Assembly (NCBI GenBank): GCA_009692435.1
Contig: SHZE01000007.1
Location: forward strand, 1 to 51,315
DNA from: Deltaproteobacteria bacterium
GTDB lineage: Bacteria > Desulfobacterota > Binatia > Bin18
Direction: 5' to 3'
DNA: 51,315 nucleotides
Below are positions 16,987-26,618 of this stretch, in pieces (position 1 is the stretch's first letter; each line of letters starts with the position of its first letter). Position numbers and translations under genes: made by a program. Below the pieces are notes generated by a model. That model saw only the letters and a program-made list of their open reading frames with translations, ran no database searches and was not told the DNA's origin.

Positions 16987-18504
16987 TCATCTCCCGACGA
17001 AGTAATCACGAAAGTGTTCTCTCATATCGATCACAAGGGCATTGGGGGGAGGGACAACCACGTCCTCCGGCGGAGCCCGCGTAATCGGCAGAGTCGCGTA
17101 CTCCGGCTTCATTTCGCGCAGCATCAAAAAAGCCATGTTCCGCGGAGCCCAATCGCGGGCGGAGGACGGGAGGTCAAACTCATCGTAATGCGCAATCGGC
17201 CCAAGGTTATTCTGCCAGTAGGGACTCAACAAACCGATAATGAAGACACTGGAGACCTGCGACAAATCCGCTCGTGCGATTTGCGTACGGACAAACTCCA
17301 ACTCGCGAAACTGCAAGGTCGCGAACCGCGTATGGACGTTATAGGTGGCCAAGCCCATGGCCACCAGCGCACACCCGCTGAGAGTCACAAGGGCAACCGG
17401 CACGGGGAAAAAGCGACGCAAGACGCGCTGGTAGCCGTGGAGGGCGAAGAACCCATATACCACGACGAGCGCGGCCAAAGCCGAGATTGTTCGGTAGGAT
17501 GCCCAGTTTTCCGCAATCACGAGGTTCGGGGCATAACTGAGAGGAAGCAAGAGAAGAAGGATCAGCCCCCGGCCCAGTCGCTCGGCCACGCCGCCGTGAA
17601 AATAGAGACCGAGGCCGCCACCGATCACCAGAGCAACAGCAAGTGACACGCCGGTAGAGGGAAACAGCCAGAACCCGCCCAAGGCGTTCCTGAGTGGCTC
17701 GTGCAAGAAGCAGACAATTTTTCCTCCCCAATCGACCGTTAGGGTCGAGCGCGCAGAGGACAATCCGGATAATCCATAGAAAAACATACCAAGCCTTTGT
17801 ATCGCAAAACCACAGAACAGGCTCGCCCCCATAAAGAGCCCATACCAGCTCAGCCGTTGCCACACTTCACGAAACAGTATCTCTGCCTCACCCAACCGCA
17901 GCGCGGCAAACACCCAGAAAAACATCGCCGCTGACTGATGGATGGTAATGGCGACAACTTGCAGGATGAAGGCCGCAAGCATCAGGCCCCACCGTCCTTG
18001 AGCGTGCGGGTGTGCCATCGCACGCTCAAGGACGACACACGCACCCCCGGAGGCAAGCACGCCATACACATAGAACGCCACGATGGCCCAGGCCGCGGAC
18101 ACTTGAAAAGACGGAAGCGTGAAAACGACCAGCGCCACCAACACCGATTCGATCGCGGTCCACCGCTGCCTCAACAGCGCTCGGTAAAAATTCAGGGCTC
18201 CCCACGCCATGCCGACGACACCAAAGAACCGTAAGTAGCAGAGATCTCCCGTACCTCGCATCCACGAGAGCGAGAGATCAAGCAGTGCCGCATACGTCAG
18301 TCTCCCTCCGGCTATGACCTGCCCAAAGGATAATTCTCCACGCAGCGCGCGGACAAGGAATGGATAGTCGTCAAGGAATCCATAAGTGGTGAACAACGCC
18401 GACGCGTAGCACAGCAAAAAAACGCTGAGAAAGAAGAGAAACACTACACCATCGGAAAAACGCTCCGTGTGAAGCGGTGGTGGAGAGGCACGACCTCCTG
18501 TCAT
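16987..18504 (-). CDS. multi-pass membrane protein, GtrII/GT-C glycosyltransferase-like
   Basis: 505 residues with about ten hydrophobic segments and a soluble C-terminal tail (about 410-505). The first extracytoplasmic loop contains TTYGFLDDYPFLVRALRGEL, where paired aspartates sit at the position of the catalytic acids of GT-C enzymes. The later ITIHQSAAMFFW and SYAPNLVIAENWASYRT fit the glucosyltransferase GtrII-like family (PF14264). Such proteins add side-branch sugars from polyprenyl phosphate donors to O-antigen in the periplasm. The GtrB-like enzyme two genes upstream would make that donor, which supports the reading. ATG 18504 follows GAGGG. The family assignment is moderate. Confidence 0.7.
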   Translation of the reverse strand: MTGGRASPPPLHTERFSDGVVFLFFLSVFLLCYASALFTTYGFLDDYPFLVRALRGELSFGQVIAGGRLTYAALLDLSLSWMRGTGDLCYLRFFGVVGMAWGALNFYRALLRQRWTAIESVLVALVVFTLPSFQVSAAWAIVAFYVYGVLASGGACVVLERAMAHPHAQGRWGLMLAAFILQVVAITIHQSAAMFFWVFAALRLGEAEILFREVWQRLSWYGLFMGASLFCGFAIQRLGMFFYGLSGLSSARSTLTVDWGGKIVCFLHEPLRNALGGFWLFPSTGVSLAVALVIGGGLGLYFHGGVAERLGRGLILLLLLPLSYAPNLVIAENWASYRTISALAALVVVYGFFALHGYQRVLRRFFPVPVALVTLSGCALVAMGLATYNVHTRFATLQFRELEFVRTQIARADLSQVSSVFIIGLLSPYWQNNLGPIAHYDEFDLPSSARDWAPRNMAFLMLREMKPEYATLPITRAPPEDVVVPPPNALVIDMREHFRDYFVGR

Positions 18505-18509
18505 CTCGT

Positions 18510-19295
18510 TCAGCCCTCACTCCCATGATGCAAGGCCGAGAGACGCACGGTCGCAAGCAGGCTCACACCCACAGGCAGTGACAGACGGTAAATCAGGTGC
18601 CGTTCGAATGCGAACACCGCTGCTAACACCTCGTTAATGACACCTGGTCGCGTGTCATCAAAGTCGCTGCGAGAACGGTCGGCCAACCCCAACAACGCAC
18701 GCCCCCACCGAATCGCCGCGATCACGGGAAATAAGAGGGTATTGAAATAGGTAATGGTGGGAGAGGGAAGCTGCGCTTGAGCAAAGACACGAGCGAGCGT
18801 TTGTTTGGTATATCTCCGTTTGTGATGACTCACCTCGTCTTGCTTTCCCCATAAACTGGGCAGCGCTGGGACGGTCACCACCAACAATCCGTTCGGCGTG
18901 AGCAAGCGAGCCGCCTCACGTATCCCTAGGACATCGTCCTCAAGATGCTCAAGGACATCAAGGGCAAGCACGACATCAAGGGCAAGCACGACATCAAACG
19001 CCGCGGAGCGCAGTGGTGCCGCTTCCAGTTGCCCAACTACGTAGCCCATCCCAGGACGAAAGGTCTCGGCATGGATCGGGGTAGCGTCGAGACCAATAAC
19101 ACGCCCAGAGGCTCCGGCTATGGGGCTGAGCCACGCAAGCCCTTCGACAGGACCACACCCAACCGAGGCAATCGACAATGCCGTCTGATTGGAAAGTTTC
19201 CTATGCAACACGGTCGAGAGAATGCGCTGACGGCCGCGAAACCACCAATGCCACCGCTCCAGATGGCGATAGTGCTCGGCAAACGCCGGATTCAT
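18510..19295 (-). CDS. class I SAM-dependent methyltransferase with an internal 6-residue duplication
   Basis: 261 residues. N-terminal HWWFRGRQRIL is typical of small methyltransferases in glycan clusters. Motif I is IASVGCGPVEGL, motif II VIGLDATP, and the motif III region reads DVVLALDVVLALDVLEHLEDD. The VVLALD block is present twice because of an 18-bp tandem duplication (18954-18989). A C-terminal hydrophobic region (about 180-250) suggests membrane association. It overlaps the GtrB-like gene by four bases (ATGA), so the two are coupled. The substrate may be a sugar or lipid carrier, judged only from context. Whether the extra strand residues are tolerated is unknown. Confidence 0.85.
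   Translation of the reverse strand: MNPAFAEHYRHLERWHWWFRGRQRILSTVLHRKLSNQTALSIASVGCGPVEGLAWLSPIAGASGRVIGLDATPIHAETFRPGMGYVVGQLEAAPLRSAAFDVVLALDVVLALDVLEHLEDDVLGIREAARLLTPNGLLVVTVPALPSLWGKQDEVSHHKRRYTKQTLARVFAQAQLPSPTITYFNTLLFPVIAAIRWGRALLGLADRSRSDFDDTRPGVINEVLAAVFAFERHLIYRLSLPVGVSLLATVRLSALHHGSEG
18954..18997 (+). repeat. 18-bp perfect tandem duplication in the methyltransferase gene
   Basis: GACATCAAGGGCAAGCAC occurs at 18954-18971 and again at 18972-18989, followed by a partial third copy (GACATCAA, 18990-18997). It is in frame, a multiple of three, and adds six residues to the conserved beta-strand following the SAM-binding motifs. The perfect identity points to a recent event or an assembly artefact. 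Confidence 0.95.
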
Positions 19296-20338
19296 GACTT
19301 GAGCCCCGCTTCGTCCGCAACAGGCTTAGCTAAATTCCGAACGACAGTACGAGTGTGATCGACAGCGAACCCTAACCGAGCTTGCACGATATACAGAGGG
19401 CGCTGACGGACCTCATCGTAAACACGCCCCAAATATTCTCCGATAATCCCTAACATGAGCAGTTGCACTCCACCGATAAACAAAATCGCGGCGATTGTTG
19501 ATGCCCATCCATGAGGGGGTGGCGACTGAAGGAACCTGGTAATGAGCACCCAAAGGAGGAGCAGGAATCCAACACTGGTTGAAAAAAAGCCACACCAGGT
19601 GGCGGCACGCAAGGGGAGTAACGAAAAGCCAATATAGCCAGAAAGGGCTAACTGAACCAGTTGCCGCAGGGAATACTTCGATGCTCCGCCATAGCGTTCG
19701 TCTCGCTCATACTCGATACCCATTTGCTTGAACCCGACCCAACTCCGCAACCCACGCAGAAATCGATGGTGTTCAGGCAATGCCACCAAGATATCAACCA
19801 CCCTACGGTCAAGTAAGCAGAAGTCACCAGCGTCCAAGGGAACTTCGATGTCCGCGATTGATTTGAACGTGAGATAGAAGAGGGCATACGCCGACCGCTT
19901 GAGGATCCCTTCTTTCCGGTGTTTGCGCACGGCGTACACCACCGCGTACCCCCGCCGCCACTGCTCCATGAACCTCAGTAAGACCTCTGGCGGATCTTGC
20001 AAGTCGGCATCCATGATGGCGACAGCCCGCCCACGGCTGTGGTCAAGTCCCGCGCTCAGGGCAACCTGGTGGCCAAAGTTACGAGAAAGCGCCACCACAC
20101 GTACCCGTGGATCATGCTCCACCAACTCCTGTAACAGTTCGGATGACCGATCGGAACTTCCATCATTAACGAAAATCAGCTCATACCCTTCCTCACTATT
20201 TCTGAGCACCTGCGTGAGGCGATGATACAGGACAGGCAGTGATTCGGCTTCGTTAAAGACTGGGAGGATCACGGACAACGTCGGCGTGTAAGCGTTGGTG
20301 GAGGGGGCTTCAGCGCACCTCATGTTCGCATTTTCCAT
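19292..20338 (-). CDS. polyprenyl-phosphate glycosyltransferase (GtrB/DPM1-like GT2)
   Basis: 348 residues. GT2 domain with LSVILPVFNEAESLPVLY, FVNDGSSDRS, SRNFGHQVALSAGLDHSRG, MDADLQDPPE and the C-terminal loop RYGGASKYS, then two membrane helices (about 235-260 and 270-300) and the ending LGIIGEYLGRVYDEVRQRPLY. This is the full signature of GtrB/ArnC/YfdH enzymes, which transfer a hexose from a nucleotide sugar to undecaprenyl phosphate on the cytoplasmic face. The product is the donor for GT-C enzymes such as the GT39-like and GtrII-like neighbours. A ribosome binding site AAGGAAGAGG precedes ATG 20338. It is the first gene of the 20338-to-9025 run, after a 236-bp gap in which I see no gene and no convincing promoter. 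Confidence 0.93.
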   Translation of the reverse strand: MENANMRCAEAPSTNAYTPTLSVILPVFNEAESLPVLYHRLTQVLRNSEEGYELIFVNDGSSDRSSELLQELVEHDPRVRVVALSRNFGHQVALSAGLDHSRGRAVAIMDADLQDPPEVLLRFMEQWRRGYAVVYAVRKHRKEGILKRSAYALFYLTFKSIADIEVPLDAGDFCLLDRRVVDILVALPEHHRFLRGLRSWVGFKQMGIEYERDERYGGASKYSLRQLVQLALSGYIGFSLLPLRAATWCGFFSTSVGFLLLLWVLITRFLQSPPPHGWASTIAAILFIGGVQLLMLGIIGEYLGRVYDEVRQRPLYIVQARLGFAVDHTRTVVRNLAKPVADEAGLKS

Positions 20339-20574
20339 AACCTCTTCCTTTTTCTCACAACCCCGGACATCGCCACAGAGGGGCGTTCATTGGCCACGCG
20401 GGACGGTAGACTACTCTCGGTATATTAACGAATCAACCGAGGTTTTGGTTGACACGGCAAGAAGAGACGGCTCTTCGCGGAGAAAGAAAAATGCTCGATA
20501 CCGGGCAGTGTGGCTTTCTCAACACTTCAGTATCCGCCTCTCGTTGTGGAAAAGCAATGGGCACTTCCCTCACC

Positions 20575-21627
20575 TCACTCTTTTAAAAGCAGCACTCCGT
20601 CCTGATGCCCACCGTGTGCCTTCGGAATGATCTTGCATATCTTGAAAAACCGTCCCCAATTTTCCCGGATATAGGCGACCGTATGGAAGACATTGGTATT
20701 GTTTATGGCATAACCGGTGTGAGTCAAAACGACGCGGTCGGCCGGCATGTCGCGGGCAAATAATTCCGGTGTCATCTGAGTGATGCCCAGATCTTCAATC
20801 ACATGAGGGGTATTCAAGAAGTATTTGTACAGGAAATGATCTTCTTGCATGTCCTTCCAAGTCCGCTCGCTGTGTATTGTCAGAAAAGCGAAGCCACCAG
20901 GCTTCAATACGCGCCGAATCTCCAGGAGCCAGGCTGATTCATAGTCGTCGATATGCGTAAAAACAGAACACCCATACACGAAGTTGAGCGTATTATCGCC
21001 GAAAGGGAGGCTCGGAAGGATGGTGTTTTGAAAACACTGGATCACTCGAGGCAGATGAGCGTTCATCCACATGACATTCGTTCGGTTGATGTCCGCGCCA
21101 TACACTTGAAGCCCAGACTCATGGGTGGCGAAGTGCCGTAACACTCGACCAGAGGCACACCCTAAGTCCAGGAGACTAAACGGCGCGCTGAGCTTCACGT
21201 GTTGTTCCCACAGGAGTGCTCTGAGCAGGACATAGTCTCCTAGCCCACTGATCCAGTACTGGACATGCTGATCTCCATAATACCCTTCACGGTCTTCCGG
21301 TGCCGGCAGCGGATAGTGATCGGCCTTGACGAATTGTTCAATTTCATCCTGACTCAGTTTTCTCAGCACTTCGCCTTGGGCAGTCTCTTCAAAGTAAGGA
21401 GACAAATCGAGGGCTCCAGATCGCGATTGTTCTTCATCTGGAGTTTGTAAGAGTTGCGCGACGGACGGCAGAGGGGGCAAGAGAGGACGAGTCGGGTGAA
21501 TCCACAAGGGGGGAAGCCCAGCATTCCCTCCGGCCTCAGCCTGTAACCAAGTGCGCGACCGAATGTGTTCTCTGACAGCTCGTGCGAATCGCTGAGTCAG
21601 GGCTTTTCGTATACTCTGAAGAGACAT
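20575..21627 (-). CDS. class I SAM-dependent methyltransferase
   Basis: 350 residues from ATG 21627, which follows GGGGAG at seven bases. An upstream in-frame ATG (21687) adds 20 residues without such support. The C-terminal half is a methyltransferase domain: motif I LLDLGCASGRVLRHF, acidic residue in YGADINRTNV, then LNFVYGCSVFTHIDDYES and LKPGGFAFLTIH. An N-terminal extension of about 130 residues, including YYGDQHVQYWISGLGDYVLLRAL, is shared in style with the methyltransferase at 32136-33296, which suggests a common family that acts on large substrates. A glycan or polyketide-like target is possible. Nothing in the sequence decides. Downstream is a 236-bp gap. Confidence 0.85.
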   Translation of the reverse strand: MSLQSIRKALTQRFARAVREHIRSRTWLQAEAGGNAGLPPLWIHPTRPLLPPLPSVAQLLQTPDEEQSRSGALDLSPYFEETAQGEVLRKLSQDEIEQFVKADHYPLPAPEDREGYYGDQHVQYWISGLGDYVLLRALLWEQHVKLSAPFSLLDLGCASGRVLRHFATHESGLQVYGADINRTNVMWMNAHLPRVIQCFQNTILPSLPFGDNTLNFVYGCSVFTHIDDYESAWLLEIRRVLKPGGFAFLTIHSERTWKDMQEDHFLYKYFLNTPHVIEDLGITQMTPELFARDMPADRVVLTHTGYAINNTNVFHTVAYIRENWGRFFKICKIIPKAHGGHQDGVLLLKE

Positions 21628-21714
21628 AGATTCTCCCCTCCATTGCCCCAAATAGACGCGTTTCTGGCTCCTTCTGACTTGGGCCATCTATGGCATTCAT
21701 TGCAAGGACCTATC

Positions 21715-24159
21715 TTACAGTCGCAGAAGTTTTTTCAGCCCTTTCTTCAAGCCCGGCGAACGCGTGAGGCGTTGGACGACCCAGTTGCGGCGGAGTCGGC
21801 GTATTAAGCGTCCTCCGATTTCGTACTCTTGCCACGATACTCCATTCGCAGCCGGGAACGACAAGAGACTAGGTGCGGGCGTGGCCATCAGCTCACGACA
21901 CTGGGTCTCTAAACTTTCAATGTAGGTACGCTGGTCAGCAATGAACCGCACATGATCCTGCCACGCCTTCCCTAACGTCTGCACTTCTGCCGCCAACCGG
22001 TCTCGATCCTGGGCTAAGGCAGCAAGGTACCCCGGAGAGGGATCCGTCTCTTGCTGTGCCGGGTGACGCCACGCCGATCCTGGACCATTGGCATTCTGTA
22101 GGTTGAACAACTCCACCCCCCATCGTCGGTACGTCTCAGGATGGTGTTGGGTCAGCAAGTCGTAGAGATAAAGTTGTTGGTTACGGTTTGAGCTTTGATA
22201 CATCGAGCCGGACCGTATTCGATAACGCACGAGGGGCTGTGACAAACTCACTCCTACCCCACCCGCTTCCACCAGAGAAACCCAACTCTCATAGTCCTCG
22301 AAATTATACTCAAACTCCAGCTTATTTCTGGCATGCGCAAGAAAGGCGGCACGGCGCACGACCACCAGGGGAGTCAACATGTTATGCCCCAGCAGATAAG
22401 GAAACTCGGCATCCCACGTCGGCCAAATCTCGTTCGCCTCGCCGAAATAGCGCACCCACGAATAGACAAAGGTCACATTGAGGTACCGGTGTAGGACCAT
22501 AAGCGCCTGCTCAAAGAACCCCTCTTCGACAATATCGTCGGCATCAACAAAGGACAGGAATTCGCCACGTGCATGCTCCGCACCAGTGTTCCGCGCCGCC
22601 GCCAGACCTTGATTGTCGGTATGCACCACCCGCACATGCGGATTCCCCTGACTTTCAATGGCACGCAGTGTCGTCAGGCTCTCAGTGTCCGTGCTGCCGT
22701 CGTTGATAATGATGACTTCGTATGGGGATCGAACCGCCGCGAGGATGCTCGTCAGTGTTTCCTGGAGATAGGGACCCAAATTGTAGAAGGGCACCACAAC
22801 GGACAACATTCCCGCCTGCTCCTGCTTGGGCGAGAGCGGCGGCTGGGAGAACGAAGGTTCAGGTCCTCTTCCGTCAGCGAGAAGCTGATGCACGCAGGGG
22901 AAACTCGAACGTCGTTGCGGTTGAGCAATCATCAACCGGTAGTGCGCCAGTCGTCGAGGAATCACCGTCGCGGGGTCACAGAGTGTCGTAATACGTTGGT
23001 ATGCGTTCCGCGCGATGGCAAGTCGTTCGGTATCAGTAAGGTCGAGAATTCTCTGGACCTGCCGCTCAAATTCTCCAGCGGTTTGCCAATCAAAGAGAAA
23101 CCCATTCACGCCATCGTGCTCAATCATCTCCGCTTGTCCACCGGCGCGCGAGGCGAGGACCACTTGGCGTTCTCCCATCGCCTCGATACACGTGTTCGGG
23201 AAATTCTCCCAAATTGATGGCACCACCGTCGCCCAGGCGTGTCGCATGTGGTGGAGCACTTCGGAGTGAGGCAGTTGTCCAAGGATCTTCAAGTGTCCAC
23301 TGTCGATCCAACGAGCATACCGCTGCCGGAGAAAATCTCCGACCGTCGTCGCACGAGGAAAGAAATCGACATCTCCGCCCACGAGAGTGAGGGTGAAGTC
23401 CACGCCTCCAGCCCACATTCGGCCGCACGCTTTGACGAGAGGCAGAATCCCTTTCCGTAACTCCAAACGTCCAACATAGACGAAGTGTCCTCGTTGCCCA
23501 CGTTCTGGTGACCGTTCACTATTCTTCAGCAAGGGATAAGGAATCGTCGTAATACCAAGAGGCTGGGAAAACCGCGATTGCACGTGATCGGCAAGAAATC
23601 GACTTGGCGAGAGCACGGCATCCGCCGCCGCAATGCAGAATTTTTCCATCTGCCCAATCCAGTATTCTGGCAAACGATACCGGGGTTCCTGATTGGACTC
23701 GACGATTTCGAATGTCGGACTATGCAGATGCACAAGTAAAGGAATACGCTCCAGTGGTGTCTGCTCGGTGAGTTTGCGATGCAGCAGGTAGTACGCAATG
23801 GCGGTATATTCTTGCGATTCAATGACGTCTGGCGGCGGGAGATGGTGGAGAAGACGAATCACTTCTTCCGCGAGTTGGTAGCTAAAAGCGGGCCAATAGG
23901 CCATCACATTATAAGGATATGCCGGATGCGCATCCGGATGAGGATTCGTCTGTGCTTCGTGAAGCTGCGCAAGTCGTGGAACGACGCCAATCAGTCGCAC
24001 CCCAGGGGCGAGCATGGAGTCGTGCGCCTGTTCTGTCCGCGCAATAATCACAACCTCGTGTCCGGCTTCTCCCAAAAGCCGTGCGAAATTTTCCACGTAG
24101 CGGGCAATGCCGCCGGCGACTTCATGAGGCATTTCTGACGTTAATAACCAAATCCGCAT
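21715..24159 (-). CDS. bifunctional glycosyltransferase, GT4 fused to GT2
   Basis: 814 residues. N-terminal GT4 (GT-B fold) begins MRIWLLTSEMPHEVAGGIARYVENFARLL and has the phosphate-binding FVYVGRLELRKGI and the EX7E motif ENFPNTCIEAM. A GT2 domain follows at about residue 440 with LSVVVPFYNLGPYL, INDGSTD and the metal site FVDADDIVEEG. A C-terminal tail (about 690-814) is partly coiled coil, with LGKAWQDHVRFIADQRTYIESLE, and ends Lys/Arg-rich. The two catalytic units probably add two consecutive sugars. Ribosome binding site AAAGGGAG precedes ATG 24159. It is the last of three tandem GT4-GT2 fusions in this stretch. Confidence 0.88.
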   Translation of the reverse strand: MRIWLLTSEMPHEVAGGIARYVENFARLLGEAGHEVVIIARTEQAHDSMLAPGVRLIGVVPRLAQLHEAQTNPHPDAHPAYPYNVMAYWPAFSYQLAEEVIRLLHHLPPPDVIESQEYTAIAYYLLHRKLTEQTPLERIPLLVHLHSPTFEIVESNQEPRYRLPEYWIGQMEKFCIAAADAVLSPSRFLADHVQSRFSQPLGITTIPYPLLKNSERSPERGQRGHFVYVGRLELRKGILPLVKACGRMWAGGVDFTLTLVGGDVDFFPRATTVGDFLRQRYARWIDSGHLKILGQLPHSEVLHHMRHAWATVVPSIWENFPNTCIEAMGERQVVLASRAGGQAEMIEHDGVNGFLFDWQTAGEFERQVQRILDLTDTERLAIARNAYQRITTLCDPATVIPRRLAHYRLMIAQPQRRSSFPCVHQLLADGRGPEPSFSQPPLSPKQEQAGMLSVVVPFYNLGPYLQETLTSILAAVRSPYEVIIINDGSTDTESLTTLRAIESQGNPHVRVVHTDNQGLAAARNTGAEHARGEFLSFVDADDIVEEGFFEQALMVLHRYLNVTFVYSWVRYFGEANEIWPTWDAEFPYLLGHNMLTPLVVVRRAAFLAHARNKLEFEYNFEDYESWVSLVEAGGVGVSLSQPLVRYRIRSGSMYQSSNRNQQLYLYDLLTQHHPETYRRWGVELFNLQNANGPGSAWRHPAQQETDPSPGYLAALAQDRDRLAAEVQTLGKAWQDHVRFIADQRTYIESLETQCRELMATPAPSLLSFPAANGVSWQEYEIGGRLIRRLRRNWVVQRLTRSPGLKKGLKKLLRL

Positions 24160-24187
24160 GCGCTCCCTTTCCAGTCGTCACGTTCTC

Positions 24188-26611
24188 TCAGCGAACGTGG
24201 GCAATGACCTTGTGCACGAATCGTCGGAGTCGTTGGAGAATCCGTCGCTCACGTTCAGCAATCAACTGATCGCGCGTCTGTTCTAAGTCCTCGATGGTGG
24301 CACGCTGTTCTTCCCAGCCCTTCCCCACTCGCTGCACATCCGCCCACAAGGTGTCCCGCAACGCTTCGAGTTCCTTGATATAGATTTGTTGCTCATCCCA
24401 GCCCTTCCCCACTCGCTGCGCATCCGCCCACAAGGTGTCCCGCAACGCTTCGAGTTCCTTGATGTACACAAGCCGCCGTTCGCTCTCGCGGTCAAAGCCA
24501 ACCACCGACCACTCTTTTTCCGTCAGCACAGCGTTCACATCTCCCAAGAGTTCGGCTTCTTCCCGCTTGCCCGTTCGCTCTTCGTAATAGCGAATTGCTT
24601 CCTGCCTGGCCGTCCGCATCTCCTCGACGCCTTTCTCAAAGCGGTAGGCGTGAGTGGCATTTTTTTCATGCCAACGATACAGCACAAGCGGATCACTGAG
24701 AAACGCGACCTGCCCTTCCACACACAGCTTCAGCCACATCGCATAATCACAGGTAAAGCCGAGGGTGGGATCGAATTCTCCCACGCGATCGAAGTATGCT
24801 CGTCGCATAATGACGGTGGGTGCACAGATACGATTCTTGGCGATTAACCGGCGAAAATAGGCGTTGCCTTCCATAATAAAATCTTGGCTTGCCTCCTCAA
24901 CCCAATTAGCGGGCGGCGGTGAGGCCTCCGCTTCGACCAGCAACTCAATCGCGGAATGGGCGAAACTCATCGCGGGGTTTGCTTGCAGGATAGCTATTTT
25001 TCGCGCCAGATTTTCTGGCAACATCACATCGTCCTGGTGAAAAAGAGACAGAAATTCCCCACGGGCCAAGGAAAGGGCACGGTTCCAGTTGGCGGGAATC
25101 CCTTGTCGCGTCTCATTCTGAACAATGCCGATGCGGGGATCAGCAAATGAACGCGCGATCTCCACTGTGGCATCCGTCGAGCCATCATCCACAATGAGCA
25201 ACTCAAAATGTGGATAACTTTGCGCCAGGACGCTCTTGATCGCTTGAGCAAGAAAGGCGGCGCCGTTATAGGTCGGGAGGCACACACTGACCTTAGGCAC
25301 CTCCCCTCCCATTCCCTCACCACCAGAGAGGGAAGAAGGGGCAACGATCACGCTGGACTGTTCCACATGACGACGCTGGAGTCGCTGGGTGCGAACTTCC
25401 TCATAAATCGCCTCAATTTCGCTCGCATACTCGGCCATCGTCTTCACTCGTGGGGCCGCCCCGCGTAACTGTTCAAGCAGACCGGGTTCGCTCAGCAAGC
25501 GTGCGAGGCACCGGTGTAAATCCACCGGATTTTCCGGCTCAAAGTGGAGACCATTCACACCATCCTGTACCGCCTCAATCAGCGCCCCACGTCGCGCCGC
25601 AACCACTGGCAGACCAGCCAGAAAGGCTTCGCGCGTCACCAGGGAAAACGTTTCTTCCCAAATCATTGGCATGACCAAGACATCATGCTGCATCAAGATG
25701 TCACCAAGCTGGTCATGCACGTAGGGTCCACGGAACTTCACAGGGAATTCTTTTGCGTCCACGCGCAATTGTTCGACGTATGTCTGCCACTGTGGCCATT
25801 CCACACCATAGAGCGAGACTTCAACCGTCTCCTGCGGGAAGCCTTTGAGCGCTTCGATCAAGACGTGCGCCCCTTTGTGTGGGGCCAGCACACCAACGTA
25901 GAGAATGCGCAGCAGCATCCCAGGTGTTCTCACCGGGCGGTCCCGCATCACCCCAGGAACGGCGTCCACTCCATGCCCAATGGTGCGCATCCGTCCAGCC
26001 AGGAAGGGAAAGTAGCCACTCATCTTCTCGGTCAGAAAGCGTGAGGGCGACAACACCACATCCGGCGCGCGTAAGGCACGCTCCATATCGGTGAACCGAC
26101 GCCGTGCCTCCTGCGCGGACGCGCGGTCTTGTAAGCAGGCAACACAGCGTTCTCCCCGATCCGGCCCAAGACATAAGCGTTGCTGGGCATCAATCAACTG
26201 GAGGCGATCACACGGAAAGAAAAAATCATGCAGATGCAATACCGTCGGATACCCCAGGGCGGGGATCATACGGAGGAGGCTGATGGACAGATGCTGAATA
26301 TGCTGAATATGGACAACATCCGGCTTCTGCTGTTCAAGCCAGTGGAGAGTCGGGCGATTCACGAAAGGGTTATCGTACTGGAGCCGAAAAGTCGGCGAAG
26401 TACTCGTATTGCTCACGACGCGGGCAACTGGAATGCCCTCGAAGGAAGAGACATAAACGGTCCCTTCTGGCACCCCCGCCTCATAGGTGCGCGCGAGAAT
26501 CGACACATCGTGCCCACGCTCGCGCAACGCGTGCGCAAGATGAAGAGTGACGAGTTCGGTGCCCGTCCACTCGCGAGGAGGGAAGCCATGGACCACTTGC
26601 AGGATGCGCAT
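24188..26611 (-). CDS. bifunctional glycosyltransferase, GT4 fused to GT2, with coiled-coil repeats
   Basis: 807 residues from ATG 26611, the position matching the family start MRILQVVHGFPPREWTGTE. GT4: LHDFFFPCDRLQLID, ILYVGVLAPHKGAHVL and EX7E in WEETFSLVTREAFLAGLPV. A Cys-containing segment (CLGPDRGERCVACLQ) could bind a metal. GT2: VSVCLPTYNGAAFLAQAI, VDDGSTDATV, LFHQDDVMLPE, FTCDYAMWLKL. The tail holds two near-identical 28-residue repeats (IYIKELEALRDTLWAD and following) that predict a coiled coil and could oligomerise the enzyme. The upstream stop is seven bases away. Paralogous over the GT4 half to the next gene upstream. Confidence 0.9.
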   Translation of the reverse strand: MRILQVVHGFPPREWTGTELVTLHLAHALRERGHDVSILARTYEAGVPEGTVYVSSFEGIPVARVVSNTSTSPTFRLQYDNPFVNRPTLHWLEQQKPDVVHIQHIQHLSISLLRMIPALGYPTVLHLHDFFFPCDRLQLIDAQQRLCLGPDRGERCVACLQDRASAQEARRRFTDMERALRAPDVVLSPSRFLTEKMSGYFPFLAGRMRTIGHGVDAVPGVMRDRPVRTPGMLLRILYVGVLAPHKGAHVLIEALKGFPQETVEVSLYGVEWPQWQTYVEQLRVDAKEFPVKFRGPYVHDQLGDILMQHDVLVMPMIWEETFSLVTREAFLAGLPVVAARRGALIEAVQDGVNGLHFEPENPVDLHRCLARLLSEPGLLEQLRGAAPRVKTMAEYASEIEAIYEEVRTQRLQRRHVEQSSVIVAPSSLSGGEGMGGEVPKVSVCLPTYNGAAFLAQAIKSVLAQSYPHFELLIVDDGSTDATVEIARSFADPRIGIVQNETRQGIPANWNRALSLARGEFLSLFHQDDVMLPENLARKIAILQANPAMSFAHSAIELLVEAEASPPPANWVEEASQDFIMEGNAYFRRLIAKNRICAPTVIMRRAYFDRVGEFDPTLGFTCDYAMWLKLCVEGQVAFLSDPLVLYRWHEKNATHAYRFEKGVEEMRTARQEAIRYYEERTGKREEAELLGDVNAVLTEKEWSVVGFDRESERRLVYIKELEALRDTLWADAQRVGKGWDEQQIYIKELEALRDTLWADVQRVGKGWEEQRATIEDLEQTRDQLIAERERRILQRLRRFVHKVIAHVR
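24313..24466 (+). repeat. 84-bp direct repeat encoding coiled-coil units
   Basis: Two copies (from 24313 and from 24397) start 84 bases apart and match over about 70 bases with two differences. Each encodes a 28-residue unit containing KELEALRDTLWAD and QRVGKGW in the tail of the GT4-GT2 protein. The period is in frame, so copy number could vary without breaking the protein. Confidence 0.9.
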
Positions 26612-26618
26612 CGGCTGC

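Noticed and set aside
20295..20630. Plus-strand frame across the 236-bp gap upstream of the GtrB-like gene
   Set aside because: It overlaps real genes at both ends on the opposite strand, has no ribosome binding site and reads like random translation.
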